A stretch of DNA of 64,000 nucleotides from Gammaproteobacteria bacterium (GCA_009692365.1 SHZJ01000015.1:1-64000), one strand, 5' to 3'. Shown: positions 21,981 to 30,910, numbered from the stretch's first letter. Made by a program: numbers and translations. The notes: generated by a model from the sequence alone, not told the origin.

Positions 21981-22274
21981 GCGCTACCCCGGATGTTGGC
22001 TCATTCGAGACGCAAGTTTAATGACCCGCGTGACACCCACATGACAAACCCGGGGGACGCACGCCCAGCCGGTTTCTAGGGCGGCGCTGCGCGCGCCGGA
22101 AGCTCGCCTGAAACTGCGGCTTCATCGCACTACCGGCAAGCGGTGCCGCGGGCCTTTGGACCTCGCGGCGCCCCCGCTCGGGAGCGGGCTTGCGCGGGCC
22201 GCAGGGACCCGGATTCCGGTAAGCTTCGGGGGGCGCCCAAGGCGCGCCTTGTTCGCCTTCCTGAGGAGCGGGTC

Positions 22275-23165
22275 ATGCACTATCCCACCATCGAAGACAC
22301 CGTCGGCAACACGCCGCTGGTGCGCCTGCAGCGGCTGCAGGGGGATCCCACCAACACCGTGCTGGCCAAACTAGAAAGCCATAACCCCGCGGGCTCGGTG
22401 AAAGACCGGCCGGCTCGCAATATGATTCAACGCGCCCAAGAGCGTGGCGAAATCAAGCCCGGCGATACCCTCATCGAACCCACCAGCGGCAATACCGGCA
22501 TCGCACTCGCCATGGTGGCTGCCATGCGCGGTTATCGCATGGTGCTGATCATGCCGGACAACATGAGTGTCGAACGGCGCGCCGTGATGAAGGCCTACGG
22601 GGCTGAACTGATTCTCGTGCCCAAGGCGGGGGGCATGGAGGCCGCCATCGATCTGGCCCGTTGCATGGAGGGCGCCGGCGAGGGCAGGGTACTGGATCAG
22701 TTCGCCAACCCCGACAACCCCCTGTCGCACTACGAGGGCACGGGGCCAGAACTGTGGCGCGACACCCACGGTGAGATCACCCATTTTGTGAGCGCCATGG
22801 GTACGACTGGCACCATCATGGGCACCAGCCGGTACCTGAAAGAAAAAAATCCGGCCGTGCAAATTATTGGCGTGCAGCCGGGCGACGGTGCGTCCATTCC
22901 CGGCATCCGCCGCTGGCAGCCGCCCTATGTGCCAAAAATTTACGATCAGACCCGCGTTGATCTCATCCTCGACGTCACGCAGGCCGAGGCCGAGGACATG
23001 GCCCGCCAACTGGGCCGCGAGGAGGGCATTTTTTGCGGCATCTCGGCCGGGGGCGCCATGTGTGCCGCCCTGCGTATCGCCCAGCAAGTTTCCCATGCCA
23101 CCATCGTGACCATTATCTGCGACCGGGGTGACCGTTATCTCTCGACCAATGTTTTTCCCGGTTAA
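22275..23165 (+). CDS. cysM: Cysteine synthase B (O-acetylserine sulfhydrylase B)
   Basis: A 296-residue PLP enzyme. The PLP lysine lies in the SVKDRPA motif, followed by EPTSGNTGIALAMVAA and GTTGTIMGTSRYLKE (phosphate loop). The B-type sequence and the rlmD neighbourhood support CysM, which can use thiosulfate as well as sulfide. ATG 22275 has a GAGGAG site; the frame is open upstream to 22143 without conservation. The preceding 294 bases (21981–22274) hold no recognisable gene. Confidence 0.93.
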   Translation: MHYPTIEDTVGNTPLVRLQRLQGDPTNTVLAKLESHNPAGSVKDRPARNMIQRAQERGEIKPGDTLIEPTSGNTGIALAMVAAMRGYRMVLIMPDNMSVERRAVMKAYGAELILVPKAGGMEAAIDLARCMEGAGEGRVLDQFANPDNPLSHYEGTGPELWRDTHGEITHFVSAMGTTGTIMGTSRYLKEKNPAVQIIGVQPGDGASIPGIRRWQPPYVPKIYDQTRVDLILDVTQAEAEDMARQLGREEGIFCGISAGGAMCAALRIAQQVSHATIVTIICDRGDRYLSTNVFPG

Positions 23166-23213
23166 GTTGGCCCTCGCCGACTTGGCCAACGGGCCATCAG
23201 GAGTTCGCGTCAA

Positions 23214-24020
23214 GTGCTGAATAATATTTTTGTGTTTGATATCGAGACCGTGCCGGATGTCGACGCGGCCCGCCGGCTGTGGAATTTAAAAGACTTGAGC
23301 GACGAGAACGTGGCGAAGGTCATGGTCGCCAAGCGCCAGCAGGAAACCGACGGTGGGTCGGATTTCTTACGCCACCACCTGTACCGGGTGGTGGCGATTG
23401 CGGCGGTTTTTCGCAGCGACGACCGGCTGAACGTGTGGTCGCTGGGTGAGGAGGACGCGAGCGAGGCCGACCTTCTGCGGCGATTTTTTGAAGGCCTAGA
23501 ACGTTACACGCCCACCTTGGTGTCCTGGAACGGTGGTGGCTTTGACCTCCCCGTACTGCATTACCGCGCGTTGCTGCACGGGATCCCGGCCACCCGCTAC
23601 TGGGAGACTGGCAACGACGACCACACGTTTCGCTACAACAACTATCTGGGTCGCTTTCACTGGCGTCATATCGACCTCATGGACGTGCTCTCGGGTTACC
23701 AGCCGCGCGCGGCGGCACCGCTGCACGATATCGCCGGCTTGCTGGGTTTCCCCGGCAAGCTAGGCATGAGCGGCAAGGACGTGTGGCCGAGCTATCTCGC
23801 GGGCGGCTTGCCGGCCATCCGCGCTTACTGCGAGACCGACGTCCTCAACACCTGGCTGGTGTATCTCAATTTCGAGCGCATGCGCGGCAACTTACTGGGC
23901 GACGCCTATGCCGACGAACTGGCGCGCGTGCGTCGCTATCTCGCCGATTCGGGCAAACCTCATTTTCAGGAGTTCCTAGCAGCATGGCCGGACGCCGCCG
24001 CCACACCCGCCAACAGTTAA
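23214..24020 (+). CDS. Predicted 3'-5' exonuclease, PolB-like DEDD family
   Basis: A 268-residue protein with the DEDD exonuclease signature: FDIET near residue 8 (Exo I), SWNGGGFDLPVL (Exo II) and YCETDVLNTWLVY (Exo III). It corresponds to the stand-alone 'predicted 3'-5' exonuclease related to the exonuclease domain of PolB'. The natural substrate is not established. The start is GTG 23214 with CAGGAG about 11 bases upstream. Its 3' end overlaps the start of rlmD by 37 bases, so the two are probably coupled. Confidence 0.85.
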   Translation: MLNNIFVFDIETVPDVDAARRLWNLKDLSDENVAKVMVAKRQQETDGGSDFLRHHLYRVVAIAAVFRSDDRLNVWSLGEEDASEADLLRRFFEGLERYTPTLVSWNGGGFDLPVLHYRALLHGIPATRYWETGNDDHTFRYNNYLGRFHWRHIDLMDVLSGYQPRAAAPLHDIAGLLGFPGKLGMSGKDVWPSYLAGGLPAIRAYCETDVLNTWLVYLNFERMRGNLLGDAYADELARVRRYLADSGKPHFQEFLAAWPDAAATPANS

Positions 24021-25321
24021 ACGCCCTGCCGCTCGTCACCGGCGCGCTGGTTGAACGCCTCTCCCACGAGGGCCGTGGCGTGGCGCGGGTAGAGGGCAAA
24101 ACCGTTTTCGTCGACGGCGCGCTGCCGGGTGAGACGGTGAGCTTTCGCTACACCAGCCGCCACGGCCAGTTCGATGAAGCCACGGTGGTCGACATCGCTA
24201 ACGACCACCCCGACCGGGTGGTGCCAGGTTGTGCGCATGCCGCGCGCTGCGGCGGCTGCAGCCTGCTGCATTTTGCGCCGGACGCGCAGGTTCGGCACAA
24301 AGAAGCGGTGCTGCTGGAACTGCTGCTGCACCAAGCCAAGCTAGTGCCAGAGCGCGTCCTGCCGCCCGTGACGGCCCCGCGCTGGGGCTATCGTCGACGA
24401 GCCCGCCTGAGCGCGCGAGTGGTGGAGAAGCGCGGCGAACTACTGCTGGGTTTTCGCGAGAAAGCCGCGCATTTCGTGGCCGACCTTAGCCGCTGCGAAA
24501 CCCTCATTCCGGCCGTGGGGCAACACTTGCTGGACCTGCGTGCGGTGCTCAACACGCTGAGCTGTGCGGCGCAGATCCCGCAGGTGGAAGTGGCCGCTGG
24601 CGACACCGAGGTGGCGCTGCTCATTCGGCATATGACGCCGCTGAGCGCCGAGGACATCACGCGCTTGCGCGCTTTTGCCCACACCAGCGGCCTGCGAATT
24701 TATTCCCAACCCGGCAACATCCGCACCCTGCTGCGGTTGGATGGGGCCGAGGAACCGCTGACCTACACCGTGGCCGGTTTGACCTTGGAATTCCAACCGG
24801 GGGACTTCGTGCAGGTCAATGGCGCCATCAACGCACAAATCGTGCCCTTGGCGCTCGACCTCTTAGCGCTGACTGAGCACGACACGGTGCTCGATTTGTT
24901 CAGTGGGCTGGGCAATTTCACCCTGCCTATCGCCGCGCGGGCCGCGCAGGTAATGGGCATCGAAGGCGACGCCGGGCTGGTGGCGCGGGCGCGCGGCAAC
25001 GCCACGCGTCTCGGGCTGGCGCACGCCCGCTTTGAAGTAGCAGATTTGTTTAGCGAGGCGGGCATCAAAGGGATCCCTCGCGCACCGTGGACCCGCCTGC
25101 TGCTCGACCCGCCCCGCAGCGGGGCGGCCGAAGTCCTCGCCGCGCTCGACCTGCGGGGGGTGGAGCGGGTGTGCTACGTGTCCTGCAACCCGGTGACGCT
25201 CGCCCGTGACGCGGCCACCCTCGCCAGCGTCCACGGCTATACGCTGGCCGCCGCAGGGGTCATCGACATGTTTCCGCAGACGACCCATGTGGAATCGATC
25301 GCCCTGTTTGAACGTCGCTAA
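23984..25321 (+). CDS. rlmD: 23S rRNA (uracil-1939-C5)-methyltransferase
   Basis: A 445-residue Fe-S radical-free SAM methyltransferase. An N-terminal TRAM domain (RLSHEGRGVARVEGK) is followed by cluster cysteines in PGCAHAARCGGCSLLHF plus a later Cys (LSRCET). The SAM motif is LDLFSGLGNFTLPIA and the nucleophile motif is YVSCNPVTLARD. It methylates U1939 of 23S rRNA. ATG 23984 (MAGRRRHTRQQ) lies within the upstream exonuclease gene with AGGAG nearby; longer readings have no family support. Confidence 0.93.
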   Translation: MAGRRRHTRQQLNALPLVTGALVERLSHEGRGVARVEGKTVFVDGALPGETVSFRYTSRHGQFDEATVVDIANDHPDRVVPGCAHAARCGGCSLLHFAPDAQVRHKEAVLLELLLHQAKLVPERVLPPVTAPRWGYRRRARLSARVVEKRGELLLGFREKAAHFVADLSRCETLIPAVGQHLLDLRAVLNTLSCAAQIPQVEVAAGDTEVALLIRHMTPLSAEDITRLRAFAHTSGLRIYSQPGNIRTLLRLDGAEEPLTYTVAGLTLEFQPGDFVQVNGAINAQIVPLALDLLALTEHDTVLDLFSGLGNFTLPIAARAAQVMGIEGDAGLVARARGNATRLGLAHARFEVADLFSEAGIKGIPRAPWTRLLLDPPRSGAAEVLAALDLRGVERVCYVSCNPVTLARDAATLASVHGYTLAAAGVIDMFPQTTHVESIALFERR

Positions 25322-26804
25322 TCTAGCCTCGATCAGGCTGGCCGCGCTGCTGCTGCTGACGGCCTTGGCCGCCTGCGTGCGGCCGCCGGACGACGTGTTG
25401 CAAGTGGGGCTGGCGAGCGCGCCGACCACGCTGGACCCACGCTACGCGACCGACGCGACCTCTTGGCGACTTTGCCGCCTGCTGTTCGAAGCGCCCGCCG
25501 GTTTCGATGCGCGGTTCATGCCCGTCCCGGCCCTGATGACTTGGCAGCAGATAGGCCCACGGCGCTACCGTTTTACGCTGGCGGGCGAGCATCGTTTCAG
25601 CGATGGCGCACGGCTGACGACGGCCGATGTGGCGGCCACCTACCGCGCTGTGCTCGACCGGGCGTTGGCCTCGCCGCACCGCGCCTCCTTGGCCAATCTC
25701 GTGCGCATCGACGTCCTGGATGCCGAGCGCCTAGAGTTTTTGTTGCACGAACCTGACCCCTTGTTTCCGGGTCTGTTGGTGATCGGGGTGATGCCGGCGG
25801 CAGCGGCCGGTTTACCTGCAACCGCCGGTCCAAGCCTAGGCAGTGGCCCCTTTGTGCTCGCCGCCCCGCCCAGCCCCAAGCGCTATGCCCTGCGGCGGCT
25901 GCACGACGGGCAGCGCCTGAATTTCGTCGTCGTTGAAAATGAAACCACCCGCGTGCTCAAACTGGCCCGTGGCGAACTGGATTTGGTGCAGGGGGGGCTG
26001 GCGCCGGAGAACATCGCGTGGCTGGCGCGCCAGCCCGATATCACCGTATCCCGGCAGGCGGGGAGTACGTTTAGCTATCTGGGTTTTAATCTCGCCAGCG
26101 GCCCCACGCAAGTCCGCGCAGTGCGCGAGGCCATCGCGCTGGCCATCGACCGGGCGGCGATCGTTGACCACGTCCTGCGCGGTCAGGCGCGCCTCGCCGC
26201 CGCGATTTTAGTCCCCGAACATTGGGCGGGGACGTCCAGCCTGCAGCCTTTGGTGCACGACCCGGCACGCGCCCGGGCGCAGCTCTTGGCCCTGGGCTAT
26301 CACCCTGGGGCGCCCTTGCGCTTGTCCTACAAAACTTCCAGCGACGCGCTGCGACTGCGCATCGCGGCGATTTTGCAGGCGCAACTGGCGGCAGTGGGCG
26401 TTGAGTTGGAGATTCAAAGTTACGACTGGGGCACTTTTTATGCTGACATCAAGGCCGGGCGTTTCGCGCTGTATGGCCTATCGTGGGTCGGCTTACAGTT
26501 GCCGGATATTTTCCGTTACGCTTTCCGCAGCGATTCGGTGCCCCCCGGGGGCGCTAATCGTGGGCGCTATGCGAGCGCTGCTGCGGACGCCCTGATCGAC
26601 GCGGCCCAAGCCAGCCCGGCACTCGCCGCGCGTGCCGCGCGCTACCGCGAACTGCAGGAACTGCTGGCCCGCGATCTGCCCTATGTCCCGTTGTGGTATG
26701 AGGATTTTATGATCGTTTCGCGCACCCGGCTGGTGGGTTATCACACTAATGCGAGCGGCGACTTTGATGGCTTGGCCACCGTCACGCTGAGGACTCCCCC
26801 ATGA
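25287..26804 (+). CDS. Extracellular solute-binding lipoprotein, family 5 (peptide-type ABC transporter)
   Basis: About 505 residues. The lipobox TALAAC near residues 25–30 gives a lipid-anchored periplasmic protein. The body is the DppA/OppA fold: TLDPRYATDATSW, HRFSDGARLTTADV and the later GRYASAAADALIDAAQ. It binds peptides or similar solutes and delivers them to ABC permeases. The start is ATG 25287 or TTG 25308; both lie inside the rlmD 3' end. The L,D-transpeptidase-fold gene overlaps its stop by 4 bases (ATGA), tying it to peptidoglycan-peptide processing. Two permease genes follow 1.2 kb downstream. Confidence 0.85.
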   Translation: MWNRSPCLNVANLASIRLAALLLLTALAACVRPPDDVLQVGLASAPTTLDPRYATDATSWRLCRLLFEAPAGFDARFMPVPALMTWQQIGPRRYRFTLAGEHRFSDGARLTTADVAATYRAVLDRALASPHRASLANLVRIDVLDAERLEFLLHEPDPLFPGLLVIGVMPAAAAGLPATAGPSLGSGPFVLAAPPSPKRYALRRLHDGQRLNFVVVENETTRVLKLARGELDLVQGGLAPENIAWLARQPDITVSRQAGSTFSYLGFNLASGPTQVRAVREAIALAIDRAAIVDHVLRGQARLAAAILVPEHWAGTSSLQPLVHDPARARAQLLALGYHPGAPLRLSYKTSSDALRLRIAAILQAQLAAVGVELEIQSYDWGTFYADIKAGRFALYGLSWVGLQLPDIFRYAFRSDSVPPGGANRGRYASAAADALIDAAQASPALAARAARYRELQELLARDLPYVPLWYEDFMIVSRTRLVGYHTNASGDFDGLATVTLRTPP

Positions 26805-27292
26805 GCCAGCCGCGCACCATTGAAATTGATCTGCAGCGCCAGCGCCTGCGCTATTTCGAGCAAGGACGCGGGGTGCTGGAATACCGGGTTTCCACTGCCG
26901 CCAACGGGCCGGGGGAATTACTCAACAGCGAGTGCACGCCCCGCGGGCAGCACGCCATCGCGCGCAAAATTGGCGCGGGTGCAGCGCCCGGCACGGTGTT
27001 CAGCGCACGCCAGCCCACCGGTGAAATCTGGTCGCCCCAATTTGCCGCCACCCAACCCCCGGGCCGCGATTGGATCCTCACCCGCATCCTGTGGCTAACG
27101 GGGCTGGAGCCGGGGTTTAATCAAGGGGGGGAGGTGGATACCTTTGCGCGGTATATCTATCTGCACGGCACGCCGGACACCTCGCCCGTGGGCGCGGTGG
27201 GTTCGCGGGGTTGTGTGCGGCTGCGCAACGCGGACATTATCGAGCTGTTCGAGCGCGTGGAGGAGGGCGACCACGTGTGGTTGCGCCCTTAG
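26801..27292 (+). CDS. Cytoplasmic YkuD-fold L,D-transpeptidase/carboxypeptidase (ElsL-like)
   Basis: A 163-residue protein consisting of a YkuD domain only. The catalytic residues are His122 in YLHGTPD and Cys138 in GSRGCVRLRN. There is no signal peptide, lipobox or membrane helix, so it should stay in the cytoplasm. That argues against wall cross-linking. It fits the L,D-carboxypeptidase role shown for ElsL of Acinetobacter baumannii, which trims murein tetrapeptides during recycling. Overlap with the peptide-binding gene and the nearby nagZ support this. The exact activity is inferred. Confidence 0.8.
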   Translation: MSQPRTIEIDLQRQRLRYFEQGRGVLEYRVSTAANGPGELLNSECTPRGQHAIARKIGAGAAPGTVFSARQPTGEIWSPQFAATQPPGRDWILTRILWLTGLEPGFNQGGEVDTFARYIYLHGTPDTSPVGAVGSRGCVRLRNADIIELFERVEEGDHVWLRP

Positions 27293-27336
27293 CGTGGCGG
27301 GTGCCATGCAGCTGATTAACGAGCGGTGCGCCCAAG

Positions 27337-27385
27337 GCGACCGCCTTTGGTGGTGCCCTCAAAGGCGGGCAATCAAGGCGGTCGC
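27337..27385. terminator. Nested inverted repeats between convergent genes
   Basis: GCGACCGCCTT (27337–27347) and its exact complement (27375–27385) can pair over a long loop. Alternatively CCGCCTTT (27341–27348) pairs with AAAGGCGG (27361–27368) over 12 bases. The two structures share the same left arm and exclude each other. The site separates the YkuD gene from a convergent gene and probably serves as a bidirectional terminator. Confidence 0.5.
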
Positions 27386-27388
27386 GCG

Positions 27389-27892
27389 CTAGGTGCGGGT
27401 TTTAGCGTTTTCCCGCACGATCTCGCGCGCGAGTTGCAGCACATGGCGGTCGAACAAGACGAGCTCGCCCCCCGTTTTGACCGCTGCGATCGCCAACCGG
27501 CCAATCAGCATCAGCAGCAAAATGACGATAATCCACGCGACAAAGTAGGACAGGCGAAAGCCCAGCACCGAGTCTGTTTCGGCGGCGGCGGCGGGGACGG
27601 CGGGGACGGTGGCAGTGCTGGTGGCTTCGTCGGGGGTGGTCGTGTTGCGGCTCACGCGCGCCAGGGTTTGGTCCAGATTGGAGCCACGTTCGATAGCTTT
27701 TGCCATGCGCTCGATCCCTGCGGGGGTGCGGTACAACGACCACGCCTCGAGCATCACGGCGAGTGCGATCCACAGGCCGACCAGCATCAGCACAAAGCCA
27801 AATCCGCGCACCACCATTTGCCACAGGTGCGTGGAATGCTGCGCGCGCGCTTCGGTGGGCGGCGAGTTTTCGTTAAATGCGTAGCGAGCCAT
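27389..27892 (-). CDS. Small membrane protein of unknown function
   Basis: A 167-residue protein not recognised from any family. Two hydrophobic helices are visible, at about residues 30–50 and 114–135. They are separated by a polar, Thr/Ala-rich loop (about 70–105) predicted to face one side of the membrane. It is on the opposite strand within the peptide-uptake/nagZ cluster, between the YkuD gene and the permeases. A functional link is possible but unsupported. Its promoter would lie in 27893–28047, divergent from the permeases. Confidence 0.6.
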   Translation of the reverse strand: MARYAFNENSPPTEARAQHSTHLWQMVVRGFGFVLMLVGLWIALAVMLEAWSLYRTPAGIERMAKAIERGSNLDQTLARVSRNTTTPDEATSTATVPAVPAAAAETDSVLGFRLSYFVAWIIVILLLMLIGRLAIAAVKTGGELVLFDRHVLQLAREIVRENAKTRT

Positions 27893-28047
27893 AGGCGATG
27901 ACTAAAACAACTGAGCGCTAATTGAGGGCGACGGCCCACCGGAGTTGCCGGGCAATGTAGCACAGCGTTTGGTGGGCCCGCCGTTTGCGTGCGCGCCGTG
28001 TTGGGCTATGGTGCCCTGATGTGCCACCACCCGCGCCCCGCCTGCTG

Positions 28048-28968
28048 ATGTTGATGCGTCTGGTCTCGCGACTGGCCCTGGCGCTGGTGGTCGCCCTGGG
28101 GGTGGCGTCGCTGGTGTTTGCGCTTATTCACCTCACGCCCGGCGATCCGGTAGAGGCCATGCTGGGCGAGAGTGCCACCAGCGTCGACCGCGCGGCGCTG
28201 CGTACGGCGTTGGGCTTGGATGCGCCGCTGTCGGCGCAGTGGTGGCGTTTCGTCAGGGCCCTGGCCGACGGCGATCTGGGCCGTTCGCTCGCCAGCCAGC
28301 GCGCGGTGGCAACGCTCATCGCCGAGCGGCTGCCCCAGACGCTCGTGTTGGCGCTGGCGGCAATGGGCGTGGCGCTGGCACTGGCGCTGCCCTTGGGTTT
28401 GTACAGCGCGCTGCGGGCCGGCACGCGGTGGGATTTATTCACCAGCACCTTGGCCGTGCTGGGCATGGCGCTCCCCAGCTTTGTGCTGGGGCCGTTGTTG
28501 ATGATGGTCTTCGCGGTGCAACTGGGTTGGCTGCCGGTCGCCGGTGGCGATACGCCGGCGGCGCTGGTATTGCCCGCGCTGACCCTGGGCTTGGCGCTCG
28601 CAGCACTCTTGACGCGCATGGTGCGCGCAGCGGTGTGTGAGGTGCTGAGCGAGCCTTATATTCTGGCCGCCCGCGCCCGGGGCTTGGGCGCGGCGCGGGT
28701 GCTGTGGCGCCATGCGCTGCGCAACGCGGCCCTGCCGGTGCTCACGGTGGTGGGTTTGCAGTTGGGCGCCTTACTCGGGGGGGCGGTGATCACAGAAATG
28801 GTTTTTGGCTGGCCGGGTCTGGGGCAGCTCACGATCGAGGCCATCCAACATCGCGACTACCCGCTCGTGCAGGGCTGCGTGTTGACGGTGAGCCTGGGTT
28901 ACGTCGGCCTCAACCTGCTGACGGATTTGCTCTACGGTTGTTTAGACCCTCGGGTGCGTGGGCTATGA
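28048..28968 (+). CDS. Dipeptide/oligopeptide-type ABC permease (DppB-like)
   Basis: A 306-residue inner-membrane permease. It begins with a hydrophobic helix, followed by LIHLTPGDPVEAMLG, the DppB/OppB signature. The EAA loop that contacts the ATPase is at ILAARARGLGAARVLWRHALRN. The start is uncertain: ATG 28048 or ATG 28054, with GTG 28021 also in frame and no clear ribosome site. Its stop overlaps the next permease gene (ATGA). It is the likely partner of the family 5 binding protein at 25.3 kb. Confidence 0.9.
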   Translation: MLMRLVSRLALALVVALGVASLVFALIHLTPGDPVEAMLGESATSVDRAALRTALGLDAPLSAQWWRFVRALADGDLGRSLASQRAVATLIAERLPQTLVLALAAMGVALALALPLGLYSALRAGTRWDLFTSTLAVLGMALPSFVLGPLLMMVFAVQLGWLPVAGGDTPAALVLPALTLGLALAALLTRMVRAAVCEVLSEPYILAARARGLGAARVLWRHALRNAALPVLTVVGLQLGALLGGAVITEMVFGWPGLGQLTIEAIQHRDYPLVQGCVLTVSLGYVGLNLLTDLLYGCLDPRVRGL

Positions 28969-29762
28969 ACCGCCTGACCACCCGCGTGTGTGCGCTGATT
29001 ATGCTGGGCTGGATGGGCTGCGCGCTGCTCGCGCCCCTGCTGCCGTTGGCGCCGAATGCGCTGGACCTCACCGCGCTATTTGCCCCGCCCGACGCCAGCC
29101 ATTGGCTGGGCACCGACGACCTCGGTCGCTCGATCGCCGCGCGCGTCATCGCCGGTGCGCGGGTGTCCTGCGGGGTGGGTTTGGCGGTGATGACCCTCTC
29201 GCTGGTGCTGGGGGTCAGCGTGGGCGTAGCCTGCGGGATGGCGGGCGGCGTGGGCGACCTGTTGGGCGCGCGGGTGATCGATATTTTTATGGCCTTCCCC
29301 GGGATCTTGCTCGCCATTGCGTTGGCCGGGGTCTTAGGCCCGGGTCTGGATAACGTCATTGTGGCCCTGTGCTGCGTGAGTTGGGTGGGCTTTGCGCGGC
29401 TGGCCCGCGCCCAGACGCTGGCGGTGATGGCGCGCGACCACGTGCTCGCGGCGCGCACACTGGGCAGCCGTCGTGGCTACATCGTGACCCATCACCTACT
29501 GGTTTTGATCGCCGCGCCGCTACTGGTGGAAGCGAGTTTTGTGTTGGCCTCGGCCGTGGTGGCCGAGGCGGGCTTGTCGTTTTTGGGTTTGGGCGCACAG
29601 CCGCCCCTCGCCTCGTGGGGCGGGATGATTCGCCAGGCCACGCAGTTCATGGTGGTCGCCCCCTATATGTTGCTGGGGCCGTGTCTGGCCCTGATGTCAC
29701 TGGCCACCAGCGCCAATGTGCTGGGCGACCGCCTGCGCGATGCCTGGCAGTTACCCCGGTGA
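28965..29762 (+). CDS. Dipeptide/oligopeptide-type ABC permease (DppC-like)
   Basis: A 265-residue permease with the DppC hallmarks HWLGTDDLGRSIAARVIAGAR near the N-terminus. The EAA motif is VLAARTLGSRRGYIVTHHLL and the C-terminal block is AGLSFLGLGAQPPLASWGGM. It forms the transmembrane pore together with the upstream DppB-like protein. No ATPase gene of the DppD/DppF type is present in the window, so a shared ATPase elsewhere must energise it. nagZ starts 14 bases downstream. Confidence 0.9.
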   Translation: MNRLTTRVCALIMLGWMGCALLAPLLPLAPNALDLTALFAPPDASHWLGTDDLGRSIAARVIAGARVSCGVGLAVMTLSLVLGVSVGVACGMAGGVGDLLGARVIDIFMAFPGILLAIALAGVLGPGLDNVIVALCCVSWVGFARLARAQTLAVMARDHVLAARTLGSRRGYIVTHHLLVLIAAPLLVEASFVLASAVVAEAGLSFLGLGAQPPLASWGGMIRQATQFMVVAPYMLLGPCLALMSLATSANVLGDRLRDAWQLPR

Positions 29763-29776
29763 GGTCGGCTGTAACC

Positions 29777-30838
29777 ATGAGTTTGGGCCCCTTGATGGTG
29801 GACTTGGCCGGCGTCAGTCTGGACGCTGCCGAGCGCGAAATTCTCGCCCACCCGCTGGTGGGAGGCGTCATTTTGTTCTCCCGGAACTTTGTGTCGCGGG
29901 CCCAACTCGCTGCTCTCACGGCTGACCTCCATGCCGTGCGCAGCCCCGCGCTCCTGGTTGCCGTAGACCACGAAGGCGGCCGCGTGCAGCGCTTCCGCGC
30001 TGGTTTTACCGAGCTCCCGGCCATGGCCGCGCTAGGCGCGCTGTACGAGCGCACGCCCGCACCGGCGCTGGCCTTGGCGGTTGAGGTGGGCTGGCTGCTG
30101 GCCGCGGAGCTGCGCGCGGTAGGCGTGGATTTTAGCTTCGCGCCGGTGCTGGACCTGTACACGCCGAACTCGCGGGTGATTCGCGAACGTGCCTTCCACG
30201 CCGATCCCAGCGTCGTGGCGCGTTTGGCGCAGGCTTTTGTGCGCGGCATGCACGCCGCAGGGATGGCCGCGGTGGGCAAGCATTTCCCCGGTCACGGCAC
30301 GGTAACGGCCGATTCGCATCACGAGCTACCCGTCGATGGCCGTGATCTCGCCCAGGTGAGGCAGCGCGACCTGCTGCCGTTTCGTCTGCTGTGCGCGGCC
30401 GGCATCGAGGCCATCATGCCCGCGCATATCCTGTTCCCCGCAGTAGACGCGGTGCCGGTGGGCTATTCCTCGGTTTGGCTGCGCGACGTGTTGCGCGGGG
30501 AGTTAGGTTTTCAGGGCATGATTTTCAGCGATGACCTGTCGATGTCGGGGGCCGCCGCCCAGACCCACGACCCGGTGGCCCGCGCACGTCTGGCGCTGGC
30601 CGCCGGCTGCGATATGGGCCTGCTGTGCAACGACCGCCCCGCGGTGGAGCGGGTTTTGGACCAGTTACAAGTGCCGGCGACACCGCTGTCGCTGGTGCGC
30701 ATGATGCGGCTGCATGGTCGCCCCGGTTTAGCCGAAGCGCCGCTCATGGCCGCGCCGCGCCGCGCCCAAATCTGCGCGCAGCTCGCGGCCCTGGCGGTAG
30801 CCCCCTCGCTGGCGCTCGGCGATGATGCGCCGGCTTGA
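29777..30838 (+). CDS. nagZ: Beta-N-acetylhexosaminidase NagZ (GH3)
   Basis: A 353-residue cytoplasmic glycosidase that removes GlcNAc from GlcNAc-anhydroMurNAc-peptides in peptidoglycan recycling. GH3 motifs are intact: KHFPGHG at 168–174, the ADSH dyad at 178–181 and the nucleophile region FSDDLSM at 250–256. There is no signal peptide, as expected. It starts 14 bases after the DppC-like permease gene on the same strand, making it the fourth member of the proposed murein-recycling cluster. The encoded pathway also controls AmpC induction in bacteria that have AmpR. Confidence 0.93.
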   Translation: MSLGPLMVDLAGVSLDAAEREILAHPLVGGVILFSRNFVSRAQLAALTADLHAVRSPALLVAVDHEGGRVQRFRAGFTELPAMAALGALYERTPAPALALAVEVGWLLAAELRAVGVDFSFAPVLDLYTPNSRVIRERAFHADPSVVARLAQAFVRGMHAAGMAAVGKHFPGHGTVTADSHHELPVDGRDLAQVRQRDLLPFRLLCAAGIEAIMPAHILFPAVDAVPVGYSSVWLRDVLRGELGFQGMIFSDDLSMSGAAAQTHDPVARARLALAAGCDMGLLCNDRPAVERVLDQLQVPATPLSLVRMMRLHGRPGLAEAPLMAAPRRAQICAQLAALAVAPSLALGDDAPA

Positions 30839-30910
30839 GGTCGGGATTTTTACAGGCCAGTTTAGTACCATCCAGCCGCGGCTTCCGCGCACTTTTCAGG
30901 CGTCAAACGC

